Shown here in pieces: positions 48,101 to 60,330 of a stretch of DNA of 64,000 bases. A program made the position numbers and the translations under genes. Every line of letters begins with the position of its first letter. The first letter of the stretch is position 1. The stretch is from Moringa oleifera (lineage: Eukaryota; Streptophyta; Magnoliopsida; Brassicales; Moringaceae), in contig JAJFZO010000695.1 in the NCBI GenBank assembly GCA_021397835.1, positions 1,429,501 to 1,493,500 of the forward strand, read 5' to 3'. The notes below the pieces were generated by a model that had not been told where the DNA came from, made no database searches, and was given only the letters and a program-made list of their open reading frames with translations.

Positions 48101-51100
48101 TTCCTTGCTATATTTATAAATTTGATGGAAACTGGCTTCCTTTTGTTGGTGGATAAGGAAGGGCACATGTGCTCCTTGGCTTGTAGGGACAGTGCCCAGT
48201 TAAGGGGCTGCTCCATTAAATGGGTCTGCAGGCTTCACCTACCTTGCATTCATGGGCAAATAAAAGGTCGACAAAGAAGATGCTGGACTTGGGGCCAATT
48301 ACAAGATGAATTTGTGTACACCCCATCTGCCATCATCTTTGCCTTTTTATTTTGTTTGTTTCTTTCAAATGATTCCTAAGGAAATAATTATGAATTAATA
48401 CAAGGACCACATCCTTTAGACAATAATCTTCTCATGTGTGGTTTGAATAAAATTCATTTTCAGAGTTTTTATTTCTAATTTTTAATTAAAAAATTACAGA
48501 TACATGCTGGGTTATAACCACAAATTACAATATTCAATTCAGATAAAATTTTTATATATCACATAAAATTTATATCTTTTTGATATATATTTATCATCTT
48601 AAAAAATATGATTATGTTTTGGTGGATGTGAAAACACTGATTAAAAGTTGAATTTCTATAAAACAATTTATATTTAATGGAAATCATTTTAACTTTTGGT
48701 AGAGTGACCATAAGATTGAAAAAAAAAAAGGAAAAAAAAAAGAAATAAGATCTTAGTTGAGGTTGTCTACTGGATAAGTTTTCTTGGCACTTATTTTATC
48801 TTGAAGGTCTTTGAATGTATAGGATCTAATTTGATATGTCCAAACCCATGATCTGAACAGATCCGGTTCTTTATGCTTAGATTCATATGTAGGTGCATCA
48901 ATATCTTATATAAGTTTTTTTTTCCAAAAATGAAAAATTCATCATAATAAAATATATATTAATGATGATGTATTATATAATAAAAAATTGTAAATATTTA
49001 AATTAAATTATCCAATTCCCACAATGTTATACATAGTAATATTTGAAAAGAAAAGGAGAAAATACAAATCAAGTTTATTGGAGAACTCTTTTTTTAACTC
49101 ACATAACTTGATGAGGTGAAGCATAGGCATTGAAAATATGGTAAAATCATTTTCTGTGAAGCTTTTTAGGCTAAAAACCACATTGCATGGTTATGGAATA
49201 AAGTGTTAATAATTATGTAATTAACATGCTTTGGGGTCCCCCAAGCATAATACATATAACTGTGAAGGGAGATCTTTGATGAGAATTGCAGAAAGATACT
49301 CCATTGATGACATGATGCTGCTATCTTACATCCCCACAGGATCCTACTCCACCTTTCTTTTTGACTCTAGCAAATAAATGTGGTGAACGAAGCAAAGAGA
49401 AAAAGAAAAGGAAAAGTCCAAAAGCATCTTCTTTCTTATATTCTCACCTTTTATCATTACCCATATCTAATGATGGATTCTTTATTATCCTTTGCTTAGA
49501 TAATTTGCCCAACTTATGATGGAGGCCTCCTAAGAATATGCCAACCAGGCAATGGAAAGGCCTGTCTGATTCTGAAGCAGGCCCATTATCTCACATTTTC
49601 AGCCCATTGAGAAAACCTTAAAACAACTCATGATTTAAGAATTCATTCATTTGGAGTGGGGGAAAAAAAAAGGAGAGGCAAATTGTCTATATTGAAGCCA
49701 AAATCAATGCAAAGTTGAATGCAAGTAGCCAAAATCAATTATAGGACCACATGGCAATCAAGTTGTAGTTCAGGTCGCGGTCACTGAATGGAAAACAACA
49801 GTAATTGTGACTTTCAATCGGAGTGGCATCCATTGTCCTCACCTAATCTGACTCAATTCTGCAATCAAGTATACCAAACATCAGATTGCCATTAAATTGT
49901 TTTGAAGAAATCAGTGTACCTGTGCAATACAATGGCTCAGGAGTAATAATAACACTACCGTCATTGATTCCAACCTATCTCCTATGATTTCAAGCGGAGT
50001 AAGAATGTGCAAATTGGAAAGAAGAAACAAAATGAGTCTTGGGCTCAAATGAACTACCCATTAATAAACCTGAAAGCATTTACTTCGTTAATTTCCATTG
50101 CAAGCAGATCCAATAAATTGACACAGGTCATTCCTGATAAAGAATTAGCAGTGTCAATAATCCAACTGATTACATAACATTCCTGTAATGCCGATAACAG
50201 AACATGAATGAATCAGATTAGGAAGAAGAAACTGCTCTCTTCTTACAATAATGGCTAAGCAAACTCGCAGCATTACAAGGTGATAGCCATGTAACAAATA
50301 TTGGAGCATGAGAAAAGTTGCATAATGCTTTCAGTAGTGACTTACCCTCCTTGTAGCTTCATAAAAAATTTACAGGTCCATTGTAATCTTCATTAGCTAG
50401 CAGAAAAATGCTAGCCATCTCCCACAATGTTTGGACTTTGTAACACAAGTACAATTTGCTGCTACTCCAAGTGGATTCCGAAATTCAGGCACAACCTCCG
50501 CTATCATACAAGACAAATTGCATGAATGATCAAGCTGGACCTAGCATTGTACTCCAAATATCAGCATCTTCTTCAATGCAGAAATTCTGCAAGCCAAATC
50601 ATCTTCAAGCTTTTCTTAGTGCAAAAGCTGCTAATCCAACCAATACTAAAACCAAATTCAACAATTCAAGAGCATTATAGAGGCTACAAACTTGCTCCTC
50701 TCATTCCAAGTCAAATTCAAAGGAAAAGGAATGGTAGCCATTCACAAAGTTGCTGAAGATGAAGAAACCATATTACCAGTCCCCATCATGGACTTCTTGG
50801 ACCTATATCAATGAGAAAAAGGAAAATCTAGTTTGGATGGAATTTGTGGCTTCAAGAACCCATGCAAGCTTGGAGTGTAAACATACTTAAACAAAGATTG
50901 CACCTCTAACCTACAAAAGTACTGCAGAATACAAACAAAACAACATTTCCAGAACCAATGAAACTGACACTAGAAGCACGGCTTCTCAAAGATGTACGAA
51001 CATGCTTTTATTCAAAATAAAAGACACCAAAAAATCAAACTTTAAGAACCCCTTATTTAACTAAAACTGAAGAAGGGGAAAAAAATCTGACAAATATTGT

Positions 51101-52468
51101 CTTTCTTAAACAACTTCAGTGAAAATAGGTAGAAACAGCTGGAGAAAGAGTGAAATCACCCCACATATACATGTTAGGGTTGAGTTTCCCATCCAAGCTC
51201 CTTCCTGAGAAAAGAAAATGACGTGTATACATGCTTTGTGTGAAGCGTTCCATGTTTTGATAACATAAATTTTTCTTGAACAGATTCAAAATTACCTGCA
51301 AAATTATTCTACCAACAATTCTTGGAATTAATAGATGCGTACACAAACATGGTAGATGCATAGCACTTCATGGAGAATTCACAGAGACAGACTCAGGGTC
51401 GCTTCTCGGATGGTCAATTGACAATGTAAGAGTGTTTCTGTTTAGCTTCATATTAATTAAAAGAACAAACAGAAATAAAAAAGACAAGGGTATCCACTAG
51501 GTATAGGGCTGTATTATGGAGAAGAATAACTAAACGATGAATGGAATCGAGAACAATAAGACATTGGCAGAAAAATTCCTTCTGCTTGTTCAGGAGAACC
51601 CAAGGCTTCCATGATATTTCATCCAAAATACTTCTTTTCTAATAATTATTGCATCCAATTATTAGCAGTGAAGTTATATGGAATTATACAAAATACATTG
51701 TAACACCTCCAGAAACAAGAGCCACAGTTGTTTTTTTTCCCAAGGGCTTCAGCACGTACTCTTCACAAGAGAGGAATTAGCTTAAAGATGAGAGTGTTAA
51801 GCCCTTCGCAAGCCAGGAATTGGCAGAACAAATGTATGATGAGTGAGTGCAAATTATTATGCAATAAGCACATGTTCGAATAGACTAAACACCTACAAAA
51901 CCCAAACTCAAACAGACACATAAACCAGATTTATCATAGAAACATACATGAAGTGCACAGATTTCCAATAATCCAAGAAAAACCTTCAAGGGGTTTTGGA
52001 GGCAAACTTTAATCATATAATAGAAAATGAGGATTTGCAGAAAACTAAATAGCCAAGGCAAAACACCAACTACCATATTATCAATGCGAACAATCGGCAT
52101 TAAGACAGTTGGGCAATCTGATATGTTCAATTAAGGGAATGTTAAAGTGAACAGAAGCTCTTAGCTCAAGTAAGCCTCTGACCAAGTCCATCTATATATA
52201 CAAAGAAATCAGTGAAATTAAAAAAAAAACATCCAGCTGATAAAGATAATGATTTTATATTTGATTAATTGATAGAACCATCACAGCTGACATATAATCA
52301 TGCCTATCACTCAAGCTGTGTTCAGAACCTAACTTCACTAACATAAATGTTTTTCCTTCCACTAAATAGTCTTAAGAATAGCAAAACTCTGAGGACTCTC
52401 CTCACACATCAACTGAAACCAAAGAAATTGAATTAACCTTCCTCCTCCTCTGCGGCTCCCCTCACCCC

Positions 52469-52469
<1 letters not shown>
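48101..52469. other. Gene-poor spacer; short frame at 48122-48379 unassigned
   Basis: A plus-strand frame of 85 codons at 48122-48379 lies in an island of higher G+C, but I recognise no domain and see no supporting introns or partner exons. The remainder to 52.4 kb contains only short frames. The last few hundred bases should include the 3' untranslated region of the minus-strand ribose-5-phosphate isomerase gene. Confidence 0.4.
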
Positions 52470-52510
<41 letters not shown>

Positions 52511-52517
52511 AAAAAAA
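52470..52517 (-). repeat. C31-A17 block (T17-G31 on the minus strand)
   Basis: Thirty-one C (52470-52500) are followed by 17 A (52501-52517). On the minus strand, which is the sense strand of the RPI gene 130 bases upstream, this is T17 then G31, the same order and same T length as the block at 19969-20036. Confidence 0.95.
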
Positions 52518-52649
52518 TACAATAGTCAAAACTCTTCCCCGGCGAAGTAGAAGTTAAATTCCTAAATATAAATTTGTTAGATGCCCATCTCAAATGTGAA
52601 TCAAATAAGACTACCTCCAGCTTCTCTCCATCAGGATCCTCTTCGAGAA

Positions 52650-53468
52650 CTACTTGTTCTTGATTGTCACACCAAGCTCACCTGCAACAATGACTGTGGT
52701 AGCCATATCCAGGAACATGCCATGCTCCACCACGCCAGGAAGCCTTAGAATAGCATCACTAGCAACCTTCAAGTTGCCAAAATCTTTCTTGAAATACAAG
52801 TCCACTATATAATTTCCGTTATCAGTAAGAAAAGGGTCCCCCTTCTCAGCTCCACCACAACCAGCAGTCCTCCTCAGCTTTGCAATGCAACCCGATTCTT
52901 CAAACAAGTCCTGCAACTTCTGTGCCGTGAATTTCCAACAAAAGGACACGATCTCCACGGGCATAGCGAGCCCACTACCACCCAAATACTTCACCAATTT
53001 CGACTCATCAACAATGACAATGAATCTTTTGCAAGCTCCCTCTATCATTTTCTCTCTAAGCAAGGATCCACCCCGGCCTTTGACGAGGTTGAGGTAGGGA
53101 TCGACCTCATCAGCACCATCGATAGCTAAATCAAGGGAGGGATGCGAGTCAAGATCCGACAAAGGGATCCCTACAGACAAAGCTTGCTCATGGGTTTTCT
53201 TAGAAGTGGGAATGCCAATAATATTTTTGAGCTTGCCTTGGCGCAATAGCTCGCCAATACGGTCAACAGCATGCTTGGCCGTGGAGCCGGTGCCGAGCCC
53301 GAGAACCATACCCGATTCCACGAACTCAACGGCCTTGTAGGCGGCAATCTTTTTGAGTTCGTCTTGGGTGAGGATCACGGGAGGCGACAGCGGGGGAGAC
53401 AGGGAAGGCAAACCAGTCTCCATTGCCGGTTTTTCTGAGCCAATGAAATGGGGATAAGCAACAGCCAT
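52650..53468 (-). CDS. RPI: Ribose-5-phosphate isomerase A
   Basis: Intronless, 272 residues. It interconverts ribose-5-phosphate and ribulose-5-phosphate in the pentose-phosphate pathway and feeds nucleotide and nucleotide-sugar synthesis. Seen: the phosphate-binding loop GLGTGST (57-63); DLAIDGADEVD with Asp117 and Asp120; and KGRGGSLLREK (130-140) with Lys130 and Glu139. Their spacing equals that of E. coli RpiA Asp81, Asp84, Lys94 and Glu103, so the active site is complete. The N-terminus is about 30 residues of Pro/Ser-rich sequence without a convincing chloroplast transit peptide, so a cytosolic enzyme of the Arabidopsis RPI1/RPI2 (RSW10) type is likely. The start is the first ATG; the next in-frame ATG is residue 16. 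The A17/C31 block lies about 130 bases past the stop, in the presumed 3' untranslated region. Confidence 0.95.
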   Translation of the reverse strand: MAVAYPHFIGSEKPAMETGLPSLSPPLSPPVILTQDELKKIAAYKAVEFVESGMVLGLGTGSTAKHAVDRIGELLRQGKLKNIIGIPTSKKTHEQALSVGIPLSDLDSHPSLDLAIDGADEVDPYLNLVKGRGGSLLREKMIEGACKRFIVIVDESKLVKYLGGSGLAMPVEIVSFCWKFTAQKLQDLFEESGCIAKLRRTAGCGGAEKGDPFLTDNGNYIVDLYFKKDFGNLKVASDAILRLPGVVEHGMFLDMATTVIVAGELGVTIKNK

Positions 53469-54142
53469 TTTCCTTTTGTTGTGTGGACACGAATAAGAAT
53501 GAAATGGAAAAAAAGGAGATAAGTAACAAGAGAAACCAAGAACAAAACACCAGAAAAGGTTATCTAGGATGGAACAAGATGTTCCAAAATTGGACCATTA
53601 AGAGGAGAAGCAAACAAGGGCTAGTGGCGTGACAGAGAAATATGAAGAATTGAAAGAAGCGAGGAGAACCCAGGACTTGCTACGGATTTTATAGGCTAAA
53701 CAGACAAGGAAATAGAGATATGGAGAGAGAGAAGCGAAAGATGTCCTGGATATGGCACTCTGTGGTGGTGAGCTGAGGAGAGGCCGATGCGTGACAGAAA
53801 GATAGGGTTTGTAGAGGGATAGAGAGAGAGAGACAGAGACAGAGAGAGAGAGAGAGAGGGAGAGGCGGGGAATCGTTTTGTTCTCGGGAATGATACTGGT
53901 GATTTTCTATCAAATCAGTTCCTAATATATAAAGCAAGGAAGGACGAAGAGCTAGAGAGAGGAAGAAAAGACAAGGTAAGTTCAATGGCAAATACAAATA
54001 ACAAAAACATGGAGCCGATGACGAACCTGGGCGTGTTTGGGGGGACGGTGAAAAAGAGATCCTCCGTGGAATAGAAATCATATCCGGCACCGGGTAGACT
54101 CCTATGCGTGTTTGACACTGATTGAGTCTTGTTAGTGGCCAT
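53469..54142 (-). other. RPI upstream region with an unassigned 75-codon frame
   Basis: It should contain the RPI promoter and 5' leader. A (GA)n microsatellite lies at about 53818-53858. On the minus strand a 75-codon frame starts at 54142 with MATNKTQSVSNTHRSLPGAG and contains a CCCAG/GTTCGT donor-like site, so it might be a first exon or a small protein. I do not recognise it and find no following exon. Confidence 0.35.
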
Positions 54143-55895
54143 GCAATTTACTTATTATTAATGTTGGTATTTATTTTTAATTAAATATTTTCATTTTATT
54201 TTTCATAATTAAATTTTATTATAAAAATTGAACCCAAGAACAAGATAACAAAAATTGATATTAACTAAGAAATTAACTGAGAATATGCTGCCTCCATATG
54301 TGGGTGGAGGCAATTATATAAGTTACTGCATGGTTCCAGCATTTTGTGAGTTTTTAAATATAGTTATGGTGATTAAAATTATTATAGAAAAAATCTAGCC
54401 ATTGGACCTTTTTGAACCAAATTCAATGTTTTTAATTTGTATTTTGAGTATATATTATTTTTGCATTGAAACCTAATGATTTGTTTAAAAAATTTAAAAT
54501 TTAGGTAGTTAATTAAATCTAATCTTAAATTTTAGATTAGTTTATTTTTAATTTTTTTATTAAGAAAAGACTTAATTTTTCTTGCATATAGCTTACATCT
54601 TCTTGTCTTATTAGGTCAAAATCAAAGATAGCTTCTTTCTTTCTATTCTCTCTCATTCATCAAGCATATTTTTATCCAACTATAACTTTCTTGAACCCAT
54701 ATATTTTTACAATTTAGTATAAGATTTTTAGTATCCACATATCAAAATAATTTTTTTTTTGATTCAAAGTAGTTGACAAAAAATCTAAATTCATCAAATT
54801 AAGATGTTTTATTTATTTTGGTTGTTTCAGTGTTTAATTGAAATCTCAAAAATTGATATATTTAGATATATTTTGTCTTCTTAATAATTAATTTTGATTA
54901 TAAATTTTAAATGCATCTATCAATTGTTTATTTTAAGTCTATTTTTAACCATTAATTTCTTATTGATATATCTTTCTACTTTATTTTTTTAGTTCATTTC
55001 TAAATCATTTTATAAGTATCGATGGTTGACATGCTTGAAATAAATGGTCGAAGTATTATTCATTGACTTTTCATCAATTGATTTTGTCGTTTTGGCAACC
55101 TTTGGTATGGTGGTTTAAAATAGTATCGTTTAATATTTAATGTTGTTAGCTTCATGCCTTTTTGTCTTAGGGGTGCCACGGTTTGTTAGGTAATTGCTTG
55201 TGTCAGAGTGTTATGGGTGGTTTTTGAGGCCTAAGGTCATCATTTAAAAGTAGTCACTATTGTGAAGTTTTCATTCTCTTTATTTATCTCTCTAGCTTGC
55301 TGCCATTCCTTTGCATTCAAATCTTCAATTGCTTTTGATTGTGTCAGTGAATTTGACCATTCTTTCAAATTCTACTCGCTGATCTCATTTGTATGCCTTT
55401 GTACCAATCAATTTCATGTTTCCTTTTCTCTTATTGGTGAGTTTTTCTTCTTTTAAAATGTTCTTCTTTTGTGCTAAGTAGTTTGATAGGGTAGTTCCTA
55501 AGGTTTCGGGTGGTCTAGATGGGGCTAGGTAAAAAACGATGGTGTATGAGGAGATTAAGATGGATCCTATAATTTATTTAAGCACATCTTCAAACATTAA
55601 GGAAGAAAGATTATAGTGGATTACATTTGAATACAATATTCCAAGGAGGTTGTATTAGTTGTGGTCTTGGCCAGAGGATAGGTCTGGGATACCTTAAGGT
55701 GGGTATTTGTGTATTTTTGAGGATGCATTAAAGATAGGGTTAATGCTTCCTTTGCATAAGTTTCATTTATATTTTTGTGATGAGTTAAAGATGTAACCGA
55801 CCTAATTAGCCCCAAATAATTAGCAATATTTTATTGCTTTCTAGGTTGTGTACTGGGAGTTAGGGTGCCAAAGAGATAACATGCAGGTTTTGTTC

Positions 55896-55958
<63 letters not shown>

Positions 55959-56299
55959 TATAAAGATGAACCATGACTTCATAAGGAAGCATCATTATTG
56001 GTATCTTAGTCCAAGTAAGCCTTCCATCTTTATGATCAAGAGTGAGGGGAAGATCTTGAGTTCTAATAAGGATTAAATGAAGAGTTACTTTTACGCAAAG
56101 TGGGATAAGTTAAAGTCTTACTGAAATCAGATGGCATATGCTGGAGTCTTATGCCTCTACCAGAATTCCTCTCTTACCTAACTATTTTCTTTTGTTAGAT
56201 AGGTTGAATTGAGCACTTAGGTTTAGGAATGTAAATGCTTACTTGTAGTCGGCGTGGTTATATAAGGTCTACACCTAGCTTCTTACACCTCCCCAAGCT
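54143..56299. other. A+T-rich spacer
   Basis: There is no supported gene. A compound (TA)n(CA)n microsatellite sits at 55899-55958. The 3' part may already belong to the retroelement that starts near 56.3 kb, but no 3' LTR could be recognised. Confidence 0.5.
55899..55958 (+). repeat. (TA)n(CA)n compound microsatellite
   Basis: About 18 TA units pass directly into about 12 CA units. Such compound repeats are usually highly length-variable. Confidence 0.95.
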
Positions 56300-56360
56300 G
56301 TTGAGCTCTCTGGGCCTTCCAAATAACGTAAAACTAGGACTCAAACTAGTCCTAAGGAGG

Positions 56361-57180
56361 CTATTGATCATTTTTAAACTCTTTTGCAAGGAGTCTCACC
56401 AAAAGAATGTTAAGAAAATGTAGGCTAGCACAAGGGTACCCCATTAGGATATTTACCACAGTAGTTCCAGTATCCTCTATTAGGAGTCCTATCTTTATTG
56501 TGCATGTCTCCCTTTTAGGGAGTCCTAGTTTTAAGATAACCTCAATTTCTTTTTTTGGGAGGCCAATGCTTATCGACGAGTTATCTAGTTCGAGTAATAC
56601 TTCGTGAATAACATATTTCTTTTTTGAGCCATCCATGTAACTCAGATATAGGGTTATGACTGATCATTTATAAAAATGCACATTTATCATGCAAATTTTG
56701 TCATTTACACCCTTAGTTCGCAAGACTTCTTTAGGTTTGAAGGGAGAGTTCCATCTTTGATGTATTGTATAAGTGGTTCTATCAATGACATGGCTTATTC
56801 AATTTAGACTATAAGCTTGGTTTTAGTCTCAAGTGTGTTGAAAAAAAGTTGTAATAAGATGTCTTTGAATATCTTTATTAGAGTGGATGGCTGTCTACAT
56901 GTGTGTTCTCAGCTCTCGGAGCTCACTCTATTTTGTAATTATCGAAAAGATTAATAAGACCTTTAGCTCATTCCACATACTTTAATATGTTGTTACCTTG
57001 GGCTTCATATTCCCCTTTGACCTGCTTGATTATTAACTACGAATCATTGTGTACTCTTAATTACTAGACATTGATTTTTTAGCAGGCTTCATCATTGTAA
57101 ATAAAATTTTATATTTAGCTTCATTATTCATGTTAAGAAATTAGAGCTTAAGTGTGTACTTAATTGTAATGCCCTACGAA
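56361..57180 (-). pseudogene. Gypsy RNase H and integrase-start relics
   Basis: Near 57130-56880 a broken frame gives NNEAKYKILF...QVKGEYEAQ...AKGLINLF, matching the LTR-element RNase H pattern NNEAEYEAL...VKGEYEAK. Near 56810-56700 a frame gives SLIEPLIQYIKDGTLP, the linker before integrase, and 56636-56361 continues YVIHEVLLELDNSSIS in the position of the integrase HHCC region, whose His and Cys ligands are mostly lost. It is non-functional. Confidence 0.65.
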
Positions 57181-57749
57181 CCTTTTAGAAGGATTCTTAC
57201 ACCGTTGGTTTTTTTATTAGATGCATCGTACATCCACAACTTCTAGCTTCTCGAAGTAAGTTAGGGTAGTTGGACTATTGAACTGGTTTTAAGTAAAAAG
57301 TTTGGCACTACCTTGACTACACGCCTTAATCAAATTTCTAAGCCAAATTTGCTTAGCTCGATTGACCATTTAACTAGGCGGTCCAAAGTATTGAGGTAGT
57401 GAATGATTTGCTTTAATGGTAGGTTTGTTAGGATGATTATCTCGCATGCTTAGAAATAAGGGCGCACTTGCCAAGCTGCCACTAGGAGCACGAATGCTAC
57501 TTTTTTCACCATGTTGTGTCTTACCTTTGAGCCCTAGAGCACTCGGCTAGTATAATAGATAATTTTTAAAGCAAACCTTCTATTCTGATTAAGACTAAGT
57601 TGATCATTTATTTTGGGATAATCAGATAAACAAATAATTCTTCAATCGAGATAGGCTTAGAAAGGAGGGGCAAAGTCATGGGCTATGCCTTTACCTAATT
57701 AAATGCCTGTTGGCATTCCGTCGTCTAATCAAAACCCTTATTTTGCTTG

Positions 57750-58560
57750 AGTACTATAAAAGTGAGAGAACTTTTTTTTGACTTACCTTATAATAAACCT
57801 GCCCAATGTTGTGAACTTGCCTATTAACCACTACACCTCTAACGTTCTTAGGTATAAGCATGTACTGATGTAATCTTCTTTGGATTAGATTTGATCCCAC
57901 GAGCAATAACCAATGCCTTAGGAATTTTCCAGATGTTACTTTAAATGCACACTTGGCAAGATTCAACTTTATTTCATACTTCCTGAATACTTTGAAGGCC
58001 TCACGGACGTCAACTATATAAGCAGTCGTGGTTTTACTTTTCATAATCATGTTATCCACATAGACTTGCGTATTACACCTAATATATTTGGGGAAGATTT
58101 CATTAACTAGCCTTTGGTATGTGGCCCTTATATTTTTTTAAACTGAACAACATGGTTTTATAATAAAAAATACCTTGATTTTTGATAAAACTGGTTTTTT
58201 CTTTTTGGTCTGCCATGTTATTTACTTCTAGCCATAGAAAGCATCCATGAAACTCAATAGCTGATGTCCCTCAGTCTCGTTTACTATCTGGTCGATTATA
58301 GGTAATAAGTAAGAATGCTTTGGGCCAGCTTTATTGAAGTCCATGATATCAACACACATCAACTACTTTCCATTCGATTTTTTGGTAATAACAACATTTA
58401 TTACTTCCTTAATGAAGCCTATAATAAGTAATTTATTAACCTCTTCCTTGATTGCCGCCTTTTTTTCAACTGCAAAAACTCTTTTTTTTTGTGGAACAAG
58501 CTTTATAGAGAGATTGACAATAAAGGAGTGGGTGATGATACGTGAGTCAATACTTGGCAT
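57750..58560 (-). pseudogene. Gypsy reverse transcriptase relic
   Basis: 58560-58363 starts MPSIDSRIITHSF and contains AAIKEEVNKLLIIGFIKEV, the N-terminal RT blocks. The frame continues with VDIMDFNKAGPKHSY..PIIDQIV and LSFMDAF near 58370-58220. Near 58055-58040 the catalytic box reads YVDN instead of YVDD, then KCAFKVTSGKFL near 57970-57930. Internal stops and the altered box show loss of function. Confidence 0.8.
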
Positions 58561-58640
58561 GTCGATAGCAAACCAAAAAAAAACATCAATATGTTCAGCA
58601 AGGCAGTTAATCAGCCCTTCTCATTCAATAAACAGCAGCC

Positions 58641-58955
58641 CTATCTCAATTTGAACTTCTCGTCCAATAATGGTGGTAATGAGGTCAAACTTTTCTTCAA
58701 GCTTTCATTTCTGCAATTCTCCTTAAGATGCATATCTTTTAGTTGGCAAGACTTTGAAAGTCTACATAGGGTGTTTATTACTAGAAATATTACCAACTTA
58801 ATTGCTTGGTAGGGCTTTAAGCCTGGTGTTACTAAAAACTTGATGATGCCTTTGATGAGAACTAATTCACTAGAGAATCCACACAAGGGTGCCACTGCAT
58901 TATAGAACATCACATCTATCAAGCTACCATTGTCTACTAAACCTCGTTTCACCAC
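58641..58955 (-). pseudogene. Gypsy aspartic protease relic
   Basis: The frame begins with VKRGLVDNGSLIDVMFYNA. The active-site triplet D-S/T-G of LTR-element proteases is changed to DNG here, and the following I-D-V-M-F-Y pattern matches the A-D-I-L-F-Y block of the family. It lies directly upstream of the RT relic, as expected. Confidence 0.7.
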
Positions 58956-59099
58956 GTAACTATTAATGACATGGCAATGATTAAAGCCTTATTGTTATGC
59001 TCAAAGAATCCTACCATATTCACCTTTGAGAAAAAGATAACCTAAAAATGGTCTACATCAATTGTATTCATAGTTTTATTTTTAGCTTTTCACTTGCGA

Positions 59100-60330
59100 G
59101 ACTTCAAAACTAGTTGGAATTCAGGCCCTCCAAAGATCACATCTCCTAGTAGCGGTCGGGGAGGCCTCCTAAGCGCTTGTGGGTCAAGTGCTTCAATTAT
59201 TGGTTTTGTGAGAAAGGTACTAGAGGGGCCAACTAATTATTTTAAAATGGCCTTGGTGTCTCTAAAGGTGAGGTTTCGTAGTTCTTGGTTTAAACTCTAG
59301 CTTTTGTGTCTAGGGGTAGGCAAGGGGCTACAATCTCATATTTTACCCTATCTCGCACATAGCTCTGCAAATGCCTTGCTCTTATGAGGTTTTCATCTCA
59401 TCCTCCAATTGATAGCAATTTTTAGTAGCATGGTTGTAGTCTCTATGGAAGCAACAAGATCTATTGGGGTACCTTCCATTTTCGGGTCGCATGGGTCGAG
59501 GCAATTTTGGTAGCTTTCACTGGTATATATCCATTAAAATATTCTTTTTATTAGTATTCAGGTCAATGTAGGTTTTACTATCTTGCCCCTTGGATCTGGA
59601 TCTATTGTTATGTGCCTTAAGTGTCTTATTATAGATCCATATACTCTTGTAATCCTTCATTCATATTTTAACTAGTAAGTCGTTTATTGTGTTTTATCAT
59701 GGATTTTACCAACGAACTTAATAACCAAGAGGGTGACAAATTCTTGAAATAAAGCAATTGATCTAGGTTTGAGTGGATGATACTAATCAAGGGCATCATA
59801 TATGAAGGAAAGAGAGAACAGTTTGCAGTGTGTTATATTCATAGTTCACAATAGCTACAAGGCATCTTTAAACCTTTAACATGTACCAAGGATTAATGAT
59901 GCCATCATAGCATTATATTTGGGTCTCTTGACTATTTTCGAGATGGGCTTGTCCATTATAACTTTGAAAACGATGGGTCAGTCTCTACCAGGATTATCGA
60001 GCCTATGTAGTTTTCATGCATTATTTGATTATACTTATTATCTAACTGGTTAACTTTTTGCCATAGGCATTTGGCCTTAGTTTGGGGCATTACTAGCATA
60101 TTGTTATCTTAATGAGGGGGAATTGGCTTAGGTGATGGTGCAATAGGTGACGGGTTGGCATTCTTAAAAGGTAAGGAGGCCGACCTATGATGGGGTTTAA
60201 CGGCTGAAGATTCGACTGGTTCTTTATGAAGAGTGGTTAGGTTACCCTTAATGCTAGAGTTGTTATTGTTTCTTGGTGATGATTTTTTATAACTCCTCTG
60301 TCTACTTTTTGTGGTCCTCAAACAAATGAA
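59100..60330 (-). pseudogene. Gypsy gag relic
   Basis: The minus strand near 59460-59400 reads CFHRDYNHATKNCYQLEDEM, the H/C-type knuckle common in plant Gypsy gag. Upstream, 60321-60109 is a basic, Ser/Pro-rich frame of 70 codons. The sequence between them is broken by stops. Confidence 0.55.

Noticed and set aside
48122..48379. 85-codon plus-strand frame in a G+C island
   Set aside because: No recognisable domain, no splice partners, and length within chance expectation.
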